Positions 1 through 9,152 are shown, counted from the first letter of the stretch. The stretch is DNA of 64,000 nt from Methylobacterium sp. 2A (GCF_009806555.1 NZ_VUOK01000003.1:186001-250000); one strand, 5' to 3'. Numbers and translations: made by a program. The notes: generated by a model from the sequence alone, not told the origin.

Positions 1-1049
1 ACCCCGGGCCGGTGCGGCACGAGGTCGGTCCAGTTGGCGCGGCCCGGGTCGTCGAGGGGCGCGGTGACGATCTTGAAATCCTCGGCCCCGTCGGCGTTGG
101 TGCGGATGAACAGCCGGTCGCCGCGATGCTCCACGCCGTAGATCAGCAGCGGCGTGCGCGGCTCGACGAGGCGCAGGGGCGCCCCCGCCGCGTGCCGGTC
201 GAGCAGGCGGATCTCGGAGGTCTCGTGGTCGCTCGCCGTCACGTCGAGGAAGGCGCCGGACTGCGTCTTGCCGATATGGACGAAGTAGCCGGCATCGGGC
301 TCGGTATAGACCGTCTCGTCATCGGATTGCGCGGTGCCGAGGCGGTGGCGCATGACCTTGGCGGGGCGGTGGTTGGCGTCGAGCGCCACGTACCAGAAGC
401 TCTCCCCGTCTCCGGCCCAGACCGCCTCGCCGGAGGTCGCCTCGACCCGGTCGTCGCGGTCGAGGCCGGTGGCGATGTCGCGCACCCGGATCGTGTAGAG
501 TTCCGAGCCCTTGGTGTCGGCGCTCCAGGCCAGCCGCGTGTGGTCGTCGGAATGGACCGCCGCGGCAATCTCGAAGAACGGCAGGCCTTCGCCCTCGCGG
601 TCGCCGTCGATCAGGATCGTCTCGTCCGGGTCGGGGCCCGATTCGGGGACGTCGGGCGAAGCGGCGGGGCGCCGGCAGATCAGCGGGTGCTGTCCGCCCT
701 CCCGGTGGCGCGTGTAGTAGGCGAACGGCCCGTCCGGCTCCGGGACGCCGCTCTCGTCCTCCTGGATCCGCCCGCGCATCTCCGCGACGAGCTGCTTGCG
801 CAGATCCGCGGTCCGGGCGAGCGCCGCCTCGGCGAAGGCGTTCTCGGCCTTCAGGTAGGCGGCGATGTCCTCGGGCAGCGCCGCGGGGTCCTTGAGGACC
901 GTCTGCCAGTTCTCGGCCTTCAGCCAGGCATAGGGGTCGGTGATCTCCTGCCCGTGGACGCTGAAGCGCCGGGGCCGGGCCTCGGCCATCGGTGCCACCA
1001 TCGGCGTACCGGTCGCTTGAGCCGGGAAGCCTCGGCCGATCTCCGTCAT
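1..1049 (-). CDS. ptrB: Oligopeptidase B (S9A serine peptidase), N-terminal part, cut by the window edge
   Basis: The reverse-strand frame from the ATG at 1049 is open to the first base, giving about 350 residues of a family that usually has about 700. It opens with the typical S9A entry (PRRFSVHGQEITDPYAWLK near residue 30, later EGLPFFEIAAAVHSDDHTRLAW), which is the beta-propeller that gates the active site. The catalytic Ser-Asp-His domain lies outside the window. The family hydrolyses oligopeptides after basic residues in the cytoplasm or periplasm. A second possible ATG lies about 16 codons downstream. It stands alone, divergent from the small gene at 1257. The product call is sound from the propeller sequence, but catalytic integrity cannot be judged. 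Confidence 0.85.
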   Translation of the reverse strand, partial: MTEIGRGFPAQATGTPMVAPMAEARPRRFSVHGQEITDPYAWLKAENWQTVLKDPAALPEDIAAYLKAENAFAEAALARTADLRKQLVAEMRGRIQEDESGVPEPDGPFAYYTRHREGGQHPLICRRPAASPDVPESGPDPDETILIDGDREGEGLPFFEIAAAVHSDDHTRLAWSADTKGSELYTIRVRDIATGLDRDDRVEATSGEAVWAGDGESFWYVALDANHRPAKVMRHRLGTAQSDDETVYTEPDAGYFVHIGKTQSGAFLDVTASDHETSEIRLLDRHAAGAPLRLVEPRTPLLIYGVEHRGDRLFIRTNADGAEDFKIVTAPLDDPGRANWTDLVPHRPG

Positions 1050-1256
1050 CGTGTCTCCCGTCGGATCGCGTCGCATGGGGTCAGGGCGTGCGGGTCACGG
1101 GATGTGTCCCGGCGCGCGGCGGGATGCAAGACGGTGCCGCGCGGGGCTGGAGTCCGACCGGCGCGCCCTGCGGGACCCCAATCGGACCTTCGGCGTTGAA
1201 CTGCCGGCCGCGGCGCATCCGCGTGGGCGGCGCCGGTTCGAGCCCGAGGTGCCGTC

Positions 1257-1481
1257 ATGGTCGCAGCCCCCGCGTCCCAGTCCGATTCGCAGGGCGATCC
1301 ATCCCCGCCCGATCTGGAGCAGGTGAACGACATCCTCGCGGAATGGGCCGCCCGCTCGGCCGCAGACAGCGCGGCGCTGATCGATCGGTTCGAGGCGATG
1401 GGCTACGAGGTCCGCGGCAAGTCCGAGGCCGAGATCGCGCAGGTCCTGCACCGGCCGCCGACCCGGGCGGCGACGCGTTAG
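1257..1481 (+). CDS. Small conserved-type hypothetical protein, 74 aa
   Basis: This short acidic and helical ORF starts at an ATG about 6 bases after a GAGGTG ribosome-binding-like stretch. The middle (PDLEQVNDILAEWAARSA, then a segment around MGYEVRGKSEAEIAQVL) looks like amphipathic helices with no signal peptide or membrane segment. It has the high-GC third positions expected of a local coding gene. I do not recognise a family and assign no function. It stands between divergent ptrB and the DUF6456 gene, with 92 bases before the latter. Confidence 0.5.
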   Translation: MVAAPASQSDSQGDPSPPDLEQVNDILAEWAARSAADSAALIDRFEAMGYEVRGKSEAEIAQVLHRPPTRAATR

Positions 1482-1573
1482 CTGGGGATAATAGGTAAAA
1501 ATACCTTGAATTTCTGAGATTTCCTGGCAGGCTGTCCCTGTGCGTCCGAGCCATAGCGCGTCAGGAACAAAAC

Positions 1574-2428
1574 ATGAACAAAAAAGTCGGGCCGGCGTCC
1601 CCCGGCCTTGCCGTGTCGAAGCGTTCCCGGGCGCGGAAGGCGGCCCTGCCCGCGGAGGCCACCCGCCTGCTGGCGCGGCTCGGCGAGCCGGGGGCCTATG
1701 CCCGACCCGACCCGTTCGCCGAGGATTCGCTCCTCGTCCGGCGCGGGGGGGCGGGCATCTCGGTGGGGAGCGGGCGGTTCGCGGCGGCATCCGGCCGGAC
1801 CCTCGTGGCGGCCGATCTGGCGGACTGGGATGAGTCCGGCACGCGGTTGACGATCAGCACCGCCGGGCGGTCGCGCCTGCGCCGGCAGGCGGCGGGGGGC
1901 GAGGCCGCCTTCGCCGCGCAGCACCGCGAGCTGGCCGTGGAGAAGGGGGAGGGAAGCGCGGAGCCGGTCCTGCGCAACGCCGCCGAGAACCCGCTCGCCT
2001 GGATGGTTCGCCGCCGCGGCCGGGACGGCGTCCCGCTGATCGACGCGGCCGCGTTCGAGGCCGGCGAGCGGCTGCGGCGGGACATGACCACCGCCGCGCT
2101 CCTGCCCCGGATGGGCGGCGAGTTCGGCGCGACCCGCGTCGATGGCGGCGGCCCGCGCGATCCGGCCTCGGCGGCGGACCATGTGATCGCGGCCCGGCAG
2201 CGGGTGCGCGGCGCCCTCGACGCGGTCGGCAGCGACCTGTCCGGCCTGCTGATCGATCTCTGCGGCTTCCTGAAGGGCCTGGAGCGGATCGAGATCGAGC
2301 GGCGCTGGCCGGCCCGCTCGGCGAAGGTCGTGGCGCGCATCGCCCTCGGGCGGTTGGCCGAGCATTATGGCCTGGAGCGGGAGGCGACCGGGCCGGATCA
2401 GGCGCGGCTGCGCCTGTGGCGGGGGTGA
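1574..2428 (+). CDS. DUF6456 domain protein
   Basis: A 284-residue protein with a Lys/Arg-rich N-terminus and a conserved C-terminal helical module. The module runs roughly from residue 200 to 275 ([19 protein letters not shown], then [12 protein letters not shown], ending [13 protein letters not shown]) and matches DUF6456, common in alphaproteobacteria. Family members often carry a DNA-binding-like region before this module, so a regulatory or DNA-associated role is possible but unproven. The ATG is preceded by CAGGA at a suitable distance. It reads as a stand-alone core gene with normal local codon use. Confidence 0.75.
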   Translation: MNKKVGPASPGLAVSKRSRARKAALPAEATRLLARLGEPGAYARPDPFAEDSLLVRRGGAGISVGSGRFAAASGRTLVAADLADWDESGTRLTISTAGRSRLRRQAAGGEAAFAAQHRELAVEKGEGSAEPVLRNAAENPLAWMVRRRGRDGVPLIDAAAFEAGERLRRDMTTAALLPRMGGEFGATRVDGGGPRDPASAADHVIAARQRVRGALDAVGSDLSGLLIDLCGFLKGLERIEIERRWPARSAKVVARIALGRLAEHYGLEREATGPDQARLRLWRG

Positions 2429-2743
2429 GCCGGCCGGCCGACCCTCATCGCCGCGTCCCGCTGGCAGGCGGATCTCGGCCGAGCCCCGGGTCCCGGGAAC
2501 CGGGCGAACCATCCCCGGGGCGCCTGCACCAATCCCGCCTCGCCACCATCCCGGAGGACCGATACCGGGCCTGAGCGCCGCTGTTCCGCGCCCGCGACAG
2601 GGCGAGTCTCGTCTTGGGCTCGGCCCTGTGGGCCACTGGCGGCGATGCCGCGGTGGAGCTCTGACGGGTCCGGCCCATTCGGGCGAAGGTCACGCCGGGG
2701 GCGCGGAGTCATTCCCCATCGCGTCGTATCGGGACCGTGGCCT
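2429..2743. other. Intergenic stretch, no gene seen
   Basis: This 315-base space lies between the convergent DUF6456 and sufE genes. The short open frames in it lack ribosome binding sites and recognisable protein patterns, and I see no clear terminator hairpin or RNA gene. Confidence 0.6.
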
Positions 2744-3172
2744 TCACCCCTCCGCGGCGAGCCGGGTCGCGTCCCGGTGGATGCGCTCGGCCATCGCGCG
2801 CACGCCGTTCGACCGCTTCGACGTCACGTGGGAGCCGAAGCGGAGCTGCCGGAACAGGTCCAGCCCGTCGGTCTCGGCGGCCTCGCGCGGGGTCTTTCCG
2901 GTGTAGAGCGCCACCATCAGCGCCACGAAGCCGCGGACGATGAAGGAATCGCTGAACCCCTGCAGCTTGAGGCGGCGCTCCGGACCGGCCCCCTCGGCGG
3001 CCGTGTCGATCCAGACCTGGCTCTCGCAGCCATGGACCCGGTTGGCCTCGGTCCGCAGGGATTCGGGCATCGGCGGCAGGGCGCGGCCGAGCTCGATCAG
3101 ATATTCGAGCCGCATGTCGTCGTCTTCGACGATCTCAAAATTCTCGATGATGGTGTCGATCGGCGGCAGCAT
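2744..3172 (-). CDS. sufE: SufE family cysteine desulfurase sulfur acceptor
   Basis: A 142-residue protein of the usual SufE length. It has the family signatures: an N-terminal ENFEIVEDDDMRLEYLIELG helix, the sulfur-accepting cysteine at about residue 49 in VHGCESQVW, and the downstream FSDSFIVRGFVALMVALYTGKTP region. SufE takes persulfide sulfur from SufS and passes it to the SufBCD scaffold during Fe-S cluster assembly in the cytoplasm. The suf operon itself is not in the window, so this is a detached copy, as is common in alphaproteobacteria. The start at 3172 places the family N-terminus at its usual position. Confidence 0.92.
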   Translation of the reverse strand: MLPPIDTIIENFEIVEDDDMRLEYLIELGRALPPMPESLRTEANRVHGCESQVWIDTAAEGAGPERRLKLQGFSDSFIVRGFVALMVALYTGKTPREAAETDGLDLFRQLRFGSHVTSKRSNGVRAMAERIHRDATRLAAEG

Positions 3173-3253
3173 GCGGGTCCGGATCCGGGGTGCGTCCGCG
3201 CCGCTATAGGCCGTCCGGGCTTTCGTGGCGACGGGGCCCGGCGACGCGGGCCG

Positions 3254-4279
3254 CTATTGCACGGCCGCGGTCGGCGGCAGGGTCAGTTTCAGGGGATCGG
3301 CCGGGGAGGCGTCACCCGAGACGGCGATTTCGGCCTGCGCCGCATAGGCCGCGATGAGGCGCGGGCCGAGCTTCGGGACGTTGGGCCGGCCGGAGGCCGC
3401 CATCTCGCTCACGCCGGAGACGATCGAGACGCAGAGCGGCTGGCCGGCCGCGGCCTCCAGGCCGATGCTGATCGCGCAGGCGACGTGCTCGGCCGTGGCA
3501 TCCAGGCACTCGGCCACGATCTCGGCGACGATCATGCCGAGCGCGTTGGCGGTGCGCGGCTCCACGAGCCCGTTGCCCGATCCCTCGACCTGAACGCTGA
3601 TCCGGCCGGCCCGGCGGAGCTGGCCGAGGCCCGAGGCCAGGCGGTGCAGGTAATCCCGGAGGTCGATGGAGGCGATGTGCGGCGCCTCGTGGAGGTGCTG
3701 CTGCACCAGCGCGATCGCCCGGACGCGCTGACCCAAGGCCTCGAAGCTGCCGCGGCAGGCGTCCGGCGCCGCCCGTCCGTACAGGCCGATCAGGCTCACC
3801 ATCACCTGCAGGTTGTTGCGGACGCGGTGGTAGACCTCGGCGAGCAGCGTCTCCTTCTCGGCGAGCGCGTGCTCGATACTTTCCTCGGCATGCTTGCGGT
3901 CGGTAATGTCGAAGCAGGAGCCGAGATAGCCCTGGAACCGGCCGTCCTCCACCAGCGGGCGTGCGGTGTCGAGCAACCAGCGATAGACGCCGTCGTGCCG
4001 GCGCAGGCGGAATTCCACCGTGAAGGGCAGGCGCGCCTGGAACGCCTCCGTCACGATCCGCGCGTGCCGCTCGAAATCCTCCGGGTGCAGCCCCTCGCGC
4101 CAGCCGAGGCCGAGTTCCGCGGCGAGCGGACGCCCGGTGAATTCCAGCCAGCACTCGTTGTGGTGGATCGCATGCCCGTTCGCGTCCGAGCGCCACATCA
4201 TCAGCGGGACGACGTCGGCGAAGCGCTTGAAGCTGTCGCTCAGCGCAGCTGCCTCGGCGGTGCCCTGCGTCGGAGCCAT
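3254..4279 (-). CDS. PAS domain sensor histidine kinase, HisKA_2 type
   Basis: The chosen ATG at 4279 has a strong GGAGG about 7 bases upstream. The open frame extends to 4462, but that stretch has no such site. The 341-residue product has a PAS fold at about residues 15-140 (PLMMWRSDANGHAIHHNECW, then RWLLDTARPLVEDGRFQGYLG and DITDRK) followed by a HisKA_2 phosphoacceptor (EVYHRVRNNLQVMVSLI). The C-terminal ATPase region is degenerate: the usual N-box and GTG glycine loops are not obvious, so kinase activity is uncertain. It is cytoplasmic with no membrane segment. No partner response regulator is adjacent. The call as a PAS/HisKA_2 protein is firm; its stimulus is unknown. Confidence 0.82.
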   Translation of the reverse strand: MAPTQGTAEAAALSDSFKRFADVVPLMMWRSDANGHAIHHNECWLEFTGRPLAAELGLGWREGLHPEDFERHARIVTEAFQARLPFTVEFRLRRHDGVYRWLLDTARPLVEDGRFQGYLGSCFDITDRKHAEESIEHALAEKETLLAEVYHRVRNNLQVMVSLIGLYGRAAPDACRGSFEALGQRVRAIALVQQHLHEAPHIASIDLRDYLHRLASGLGQLRRAGRISVQVEGSGNGLVEPRTANALGMIVAEIVAECLDATAEHVACAISIGLEAAAGQPLCVSIVSGVSEMAASGRPNVPKLGPRLIAAYAAQAEIAVSGDASPADPLKLTLPPTAAVQ

Positions 4280-4707
4280 GTCGGAATCCTCCGCAGGACC
4301 CTCGCTCTGCGGCGCAGCCGTTCCGGACCCTGGTGGCTGTCCGACCATACTCTGTTCGACTCGCTCTGACGCGCTGTGTGATGAGAGGACCGTGAGGATA
4401 GCGCCCGTCAACGTGCCGATGGGGGTGCCGTTCCGATCGTCAGCCGCCTTTGGAGCTCTCATTCACAGGGACGGGATGATTGATCCGTCGCCAACGTACG
4501 CCATCGCACAGGATGTCGGCGGCCGGGGCCGGCGGGACACCGTCCGGGACGCCCGGTCCGAGGAGGGCCGCGGCGGCGCTGTTCCGGGGGAGCCGCGCGG
4601 GTTTCGGGTTCGGGCGGGACAGGGATGCGCGGGGGTATCTCCGTCGTGCAGGCAACCGGCTTGAACGGCCCCGGTCGGCGATTCGGCGTGGGCAGCTCCG
4701 CTTCTCT

Positions 4708-4731
4708 CCCTCCCCCGCAAAGGGGGGAGGG
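4708..4731. repeat. Palindromic intergenic repeat (REP-like hairpin)
   Basis: CCCTCCCCC, a short GCAAA loop and GGGGGGAGGG form a near-perfect GC-only hairpin embedded in a pyrimidine/purine-skewed stretch. Repeats with this look recur between genes in many high-GC alphaproteobacteria. With no T-tract it is a poor intrinsic terminator. Confidence 0.5.
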
Positions 4732-4828
4732 CGCAGGGGCCGGCCGGGCTGCCCTTTCTGGCAACCGCACGACGATCCCAGGGCATCTGCGGTCGCGCCA
4801 GAGAATTTGCCGAACATAGGAATTTGAG

Positions 4829-4857
4829 CTTGACACCGACACGCTCCTGGGCTATCC
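4829..4857 (+). promoter_or_regulatory. Sigma70-like promoter for the packaging genes
   Basis: TTGACA and TATCCC are separated by 17 bases, with the -10 box about 36 bases before the ATG at 4894. The -35 box is perfect and the -10 box is weak. A GGAGG ribosome binding site follows. Confidence 0.5.
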
Positions 4858-4893
4858 CTCAGGCACGGTCGAGACGTATGCGGAGGAGCGGCG

Positions 4894-5544
4894 ATGCAGT
4901 TCCGCCCCGCCCTTCCAGCCGCGCAGCGCGCGGAGGTGCTGCAGCTCCTGGGCGAGACCGCCCTGACCATGTCCGAGATTGCGGCCCGTACCGGGGTCAA
5001 GGTGGGCACGGTTCGGACCTGGAACGCCCGGGCCGGCTGGCTGCGGCCGCCGCACTGGCGCTACGTCATCGCGCGATGGCCCGCGCCGCGTCGCAGGGCG
5101 GTCGCCCGGCTTTTGAGCAAGCCCGGCAACGATCCCGTCGACATCGCGGCGGCCCTGAGCTTCGGGCGCAACCGGACGGAATGGCTGAGCGCGGCTCTCC
5201 AGCTGACACCGCTGGTGCGGCGGGCCGGCCGCGGCGCGGCGCACGATCCGGCGCCGGTGATCGATCCCGCGAACCTGCGGGCGCATCTGCGCGCCCATAT
5301 CGCCCGGCAGATCGCCGTCTTCGACGCGGCGCTGAGCGCGGAGGGGGCGGGGGTCGCCGACTCCGCCCGGGTCCTGCGCGACCTCGGCGGTCTGAAACGG
5401 CTGCTCGACGAGCTCGGTGCGGACGGCGTGCAGGATCCGGCGGGGGAGGGCGGCGATGACGGCACGAAGCTCGACCTGCCCGCGCTCCGCGCGGAGATCG
5501 CGCGACGCTATGAGGGCTTTGTCGGCGGCGGGGCGCCTGCCTGA
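4894..5544 (+). CDS. Putative small terminase-like protein of a gene transfer agent or prophage
   Basis: A 216-residue protein with an N-terminal helix-turn-helix (TMSEIAARTGVKVGTVRTWNARAGWLRP, about residues 28-55) and a helical remainder. Its stop lies inside the large terminase gene, with a 35-base overlap, as expected for a small/large terminase pair. In alphaproteobacterial gene transfer agents the gene ahead of the large terminase encodes a DNA-binding small terminase-like protein. An excellent GGAGG ribosome binding site supports the start. Function rests on position and the HTH, not on a strong sequence signature, so a prophage regulator remains possible. Confidence 0.6.
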   Translation: MQFRPALPAAQRAEVLQLLGETALTMSEIAARTGVKVGTVRTWNARAGWLRPPHWRYVIARWPAPRRRAVARLLSKPGNDPVDIAAALSFGRNRTEWLSAALQLTPLVRRAGRGAAHDPAPVIDPANLRAHLRAHIARQIAVFDAALSAEGAGVADSARVLRDLGGLKRLLDELGADGVQDPAGEGGDDGTKLDLPALRAEIARRYEGFVGGGAPA

Positions 5545-6049
5545 TTTCCTGGCGACGCTACCGCCCGACCTGCTCCGGGCGCTCGACGCAGACTGGCTGC
5601 ACCGCGCCCGCGCCGACCAGCTCCCGCCGGCCGATCCGGAGCCCGGTGAGGCCGAGCCCTGCACGGAACCCTGGACGACCTGGGCGGTGATCGGTGGCCG
5701 CGGCAGCGGCAAGACCCGCACGGGCGCCGAGTGGGTCGATGCCCTGGCCCGGGGCGATCCGGCCTTCACGCCCGAGCCGGTCGGGCGCATCGCGCTGGTC
5801 GGCGAGACGCATTGCGATGTGCGCGAGGTGATGATCGAGGGTCCCTCGGGGATCCTGAGCCTGCCCCGGCGCGGCCGGAGTCGGCCCGTCTGGTCGCCGA
5901 GCCGGCGGCGGCTCGAATGGGGCAACGGCGCCGTCGCCCAGGCCTTCTCGGCCGAGGAGCCGGACGCCCTGCGCGGCCCGCAATTCGGCGCCGCGTGGTG
6001 CGACGAAGCCGCCAAGTGGCGCCGGTGTCAGTGTCAGGAGCGCGTTTAA
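5510..6049 (+). pseudogene. Large terminase (DNA packaging ATPase), truncated
   Basis: The start ATG at 5510 overlaps the previous gene. The product has the Walker A loop GGRGSGKTRTGAEWV near residue 60, typical of GTA-type large terminases, a following VGETHCDVREVMIEG segment, and the Walker B/catalytic stretch WCDEAAKW near residue 170. Right after AAKWR the similarity stops and the frame ends in a few unrelated residues. A full protein would be over 400 residues with a C-terminal RNase H-like nuclease that is missing here. The break at about 6020 coincides with repeated sequence resembling a transposon end. The protein could not package DNA as it stands. Confidence 0.82.
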
Positions 6050-6200
6050 CATGCCCCAAATAGGGTTTAACGTCCCCCGGTTGACGGAATAGGCTACCCC
6101 TTCGCCCTTGCAACCCGAGTTGAAGCAGTGCCATCGCCTGCCGCGCCGTTCGAATAAGCTACCCCCAAACGCGGTGCTTGGGGCTATCTCCGACCTGTAT
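6021..6200. mobile_element. Probable end of an insertion sequence, transposase lost
   Basis: At the terminase break lie tandem GTGTCA units (6025-6036), two GTTTAAC blocks (6044-6050 and 6065-6071) and two 14-base copies of GAATARGCTACCCC (6087-6100 and 6152-6165). Paired sub-repeats near an end are typical of transposase binding sites in families such as IS21. No transposase or matching opposite end is visible. The family assignment is a guess, and the rest of the gap up to 6454 holds nothing I recognise. Confidence 0.33.
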
Positions 6201-6454
6201 GCAAGCCATTCGCTGACCTTCCCGGCTCCTCGCCCAGACCAAGGCCGGACGCATCGGGCCGTGGAGCGTCAAGCTCGCCTTCACGGCCGATTCGGAGTTC
6301 GCACGTGAGCGGGGGCGCCCTGAGCGTGTCGATTGACCTCGGTCCTGACGCGTCGATATCCCAGCGCCCTCTCACGGGACCTGACACGGAGTCTAGGCCT
6401 CAAGCCGGGCGATATGAGGCTCGTCTGAGCGACCCAGCCCCCCCCCCGGCCCGT

Positions 6455-6631
6455 TCAGTACAGGCGCCAGGCTCCAGCCTGCTTCCTGGCCTTCTTCAGG
6501 CGGCGCAGGCTCCTGATCGCGCGGACGAGCTTCTTGGCCTGACGCTTCTCGCAGGTCTCGATGACTGGCCGACCGGCGACCTTGACCATGAAGTGCCCGT
6601 CGGCCGCCTTTTCCTTGGTGACGTAGTGCAT
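6455..6631 (-). CDS. Small basic hypothetical protein, 58 aa
   Basis: The ATG at 6631 has a perfect AGGAGG 6 bases upstream, which is why I prefer it over the long upstream extension of the same frame. The product starts MHYVTKEKAADGHFMVKVAG and ends in a Lys/Arg-rich helix (KKLVRAIRSLRRLKKARK). It has no signal peptide or membrane segment. The charge suggests nucleic acid or ribosome contact, but no family is recognised. It lies between the terminase break and the acid phosphatase. Confidence 0.55.
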   Translation of the reverse strand: MHYVTKEKAADGHFMVKVAGRPVIETCEKRQAKKLVRAIRSLRRLKKARKQAGAWRLY

Positions 6632-6806
6632 GGTCGGCCTCCTGTCGTTCGGGGCTCGGACGTCGAGCGGCCTGTCTCCGGGGTAAGTGCATGCGGCGAC
6701 GAAGGGCGCGCGGACGCCCGGGGTGCTTGGAATCGGAGATGGACACGCGGGCGGGCGTCGCAACCCGGCTCCCGCCTTCGTGATCCTCACCGAAGCGGCG
6801 TCCGCC

Positions 6807-7535
6807 TCAACGACCTGACGCTCCCTGGGCCGCGATCTCCGCGGCCGCCCGGTCGAGATCCCGTTCGAAGCGAGGATCGCGGAACAGCACCTCCGCGATG
6901 ACGGCCGCGGCGATCTTCCCGGCTTCGAGGTCTGACGGGAAATGGGTTCCGGCAATCATGCGGTTCTCCCCGTAGGAGGCCGCGAACGCGAACAGCGACT
7001 GGCGTTTCTCGGGCACGAGGCGCGACAACACCGTGGCCGCGAGATACCCGAACGTGGCGTGCCCACTCGGATAGGACGTGCTGTCGGAGCGATGGCCGAA
7101 CGTGGCGAGGTCCGGCTTCACCTTATAGGGGCGCGGCCGGGCGATGGTGGCCTTGGCCGCCAGCACGGCGAGTTCGCCGTCTTGGAACACATGCTCGATC
7201 AGCGCTGCGGTGACCGGCATCGTCTCCGCCGTGAAGGCCGGGCCGAGCACACCGGTGAAGCGGTCGAGGGTGCACGGCAGGTTCGCGGTGATGCGGCGCT
7301 CGTCCTCGGGCGTGCGGGCACGGACGGCGGCTTCCACGGTCTGCAAGTCCACCTTGGCTGCTTCCAAACCGGCCTCGGGCGGGGGCGGTAGGACGCGCTG
7401 GAGCGCCATCGCCTCCGGGTCGATGTAGGTGCTGCGCAGCGTCCCGGCGGCGGCGGCAGGCAGGGCAAGGGACAGGACCACCGCCAGCGTCGCAGTGAAT
7501 CGCTGGCAGCCCCTGACGAAGTTCCGATGTTTCAC
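6807..7535 (-). CDS. Class A nonspecific acid phosphatase (PAP2 superfamily), secreted
   Basis: A 242-residue protein starting at a GTG behind GAGGAGGGG. Residues 1-29 form a signal peptide ending in ALPAAAAG. The three PAP2 motifs are present in order: KATIARPRP (K-x6-RP), SYPSGHAT (PSGH), and ENRMIAGTHFPSD (SR-x5-H-x3-D variant). These make the histidine-phosphoenzyme site that removes phosphate from organic phosphomonoesters in the periplasm. The length fits the PhoN/PhoC group. It lies 19 bases after the MFS gene on the same strand, so the two may be co-transcribed. The substrate range is unknown. Confidence 0.88.
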   Translation of the reverse strand: MKHRNFVRGCQRFTATLAVVLSLALPAAAAGTLRSTYIDPEAMALQRVLPPPPEAGLEAAKVDLQTVEAAVRARTPEDERRITANLPCTLDRFTGVLGPAFTAETMPVTAALIEHVFQDGELAVLAAKATIARPRPYKVKPDLATFGHRSDSTSYPSGHATFGYLAATVLSRLVPEKRQSLFAFAASYGENRMIAGTHFPSDLEAGKIAAAVIAEVLFRDPRFERDLDRAAAEIAAQGASGR

Positions 7536-7554
7536 CGCCCCTCCTCACGCCGTG

Positions 7555-8835
7555 TCAGGTCGTACCGCCCGCAGTCACGTCGCCGGCCAGCTCCAAGGCT
7601 TTCCCGGGGGCGGTCTCCGGCAGCATCACCACGAGCACCCCGAGCGCGACCGCCGCGACGGCGGCGCACGCGAGATAGGCGGCATCGAACCCCGCCTGCT
7701 GGACCAAGGTTCCGGCGATCACGAACGATAGGGAAGCGCCCGCGCCCTGAACGGTCCCGATCAGGCCGTGGGCGGCGTTGTAGCGGCCGGTCCCGCGGGT
7801 GATGTCGGCCATCACCAAGGGCTTCACCGCACTGAGCAGGCCGGCGCCGACGCCGTCGAGGCACTGGACCGCGATCAGCCAATACGGGTCGCGCCAGACG
7901 AGATAAAGCAAGGCGCGCATGGGCAGCGCGGCGAAGCAGATCACGAGAAGAGGCTTACGGCCCCAATGTTCGGCCCGGCGGCCGACGATGAGCCCCATCG
8001 GCACCATAACCGCCTGCGCGCCGACGATGCAGACGGACACGATGACGGACGACCAGTCAGGGCGCGCTTGCCCGATCTCCTGAGCGACAAGGGTCAGCAG
8101 CGGCGCGTTAGCAAGATGGAAAAGACCCACGCAGGCGGCGAAGATCATGAGCGGCCGGCAGGTCAGCAGGGCTCGCCATCCGGCCGGGGCTTGTTCGCCT
8201 TCACCCTCGCCGCCACCGCGGGCTCGACGCGCGTCGATGGCATCGCGCGGGATCGAGTAGAGCGCCGCGGCCGAGACGATGGCGCAGGCCGGGACCAAGA
8301 GGAAGACCGCCCGGTCCGGGAACAGCCAACCGACGAGCCCGATTAGCACGGCGATGGCGACGTTCCCGGTCCGCTCCAGTGCGGCGTTGCGGCCGAAGCG
8401 CCGGGCGAGCCTGTCGGCCGGGAAAAGGCCGAGGGTCAGCGTTGCGATGGCCGGGCTCAGCATGCCCCCGACGGCGGCTAACACGCAGGAAGCCGCGAGC
8501 ACGGGCCAGAACTGCGGGAAGAGCGCGACGAGGAGCGTGGCCAGCGAGAGCGCGACCAGGGCGCCGAGCAGGATGACTCGCTTGTCCCGCACTGCGTCGA
8601 TGGCCGTCCCGATGGGTGTCTGAGCCACGATGCCGACGATGCCTGACACCGTGCTGACCAGTCCGACCGAGGCGTCGTCCCATCCGCGATGCACGTAGAG
8701 GTAGACGTTGAGGTAGGGCTTGATCGCCCCGTTCACGTCGATCAGCAGGAAGTTCAGGAGATCGAGAGGTCTGGAGATGGGCTTTCGCACCTGGGCGGCA
8801 GGCTGCCCGTCATCCTCGCCGCTGTCCTGCTCCAC
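7555..8835 (-). CDS. MFS transporter
   Basis: A 426-residue membrane protein with about 12 hydrophobic segments arranged as two sixes. The cytoplasmic loop 2-3 has the MFS-type DAVRDKRVILLGAL segment. A charged loop around residues 200-220 (RRARGGGEGEGEQAP) separates the halves. The start is a GTG behind AAAGGGAGG. The N-terminus (NGAIKPYLNVYLYVHRGWDD) resembles MFS proteins of unknown substrate. Location beside the phosphatase hints at uptake or export of a phosphorylated or dephosphorylated product, but nothing in the sequence names the substrate. Confidence 0.82.
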   Translation of the reverse strand: MEQDSGEDDGQPAAQVRKPISRPLDLLNFLLIDVNGAIKPYLNVYLYVHRGWDDASVGLVSTVSGIVGIVAQTPIGTAIDAVRDKRVILLGALVALSLATLLVALFPQFWPVLAASCVLAAVGGMLSPAIATLTLGLFPADRLARRFGRNAALERTGNVAIAVLIGLVGWLFPDRAVFLLVPACAIVSAAALYSIPRDAIDARRARGGGEGEGEQAPAGWRALLTCRPLMIFAACVGLFHLANAPLLTLVAQEIGQARPDWSSVIVSVCIVGAQAVMVPMGLIVGRRAEHWGRKPLLVICFAALPMRALLYLVWRDPYWLIAVQCLDGVGAGLLSAVKPLVMADITRGTGRYNAAHGLIGTVQGAGASLSFVIAGTLVQQAGFDAAYLACAAVAAVALGVLVVMLPETAPGKALELAGDVTAGGTT

Positions 8836-9152
8836 GTGGTCGGCCTCCCTTTCAAACTCACCTAGGGCGTCGCCGAACCAAACCGAATGAGGGAGCTATC
8901 CGCGGGCATGAACGATTTGCAGCCGTGCTCGACCCGGTGATCACGGACGGGGCGCTCGCCGTATGACCGCTCGGGGTGGGAAGCAGCTTGGCTGCTTTCG
9001 GTCGCAAGACGTTCTAAAGCGGACCTAGGATGAATCGCCGTCTCCGGATGGACGGTCCAACCCATCTCAGGGTCGAAGTTCGTTAAAGCCGGATGCCGTT
9101 TTCATCAGAGGCGATGCGACCGACGCGAAAGTGCGTTGCCTTGGGAGACAGA

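Larger units (their letters stand above)
4463..4893. other. Intergenic stretch with a palindromic repeat and a promoter
   Basis: This space between the divergent kinase and packaging genes holds the hairpin at 4708-4731 and a sigma70-like promoter at 4829-4857, annotated separately. I see no additional gene. Confidence 0.5.

Noticed and set aside
12-1199. A 395-codon plus-strand frame at the left edge
   Set aside because: It is the shadow of oligopeptidase B, whose propeller sequence reads clearly on the reverse strand.
8980-9050. A third copy of the dispersed repeat
   Set aside because: It shares only short words (CTGCTTTCGGTCGC, AAGCGGACC) with the two copies and could not be aligned along its length.
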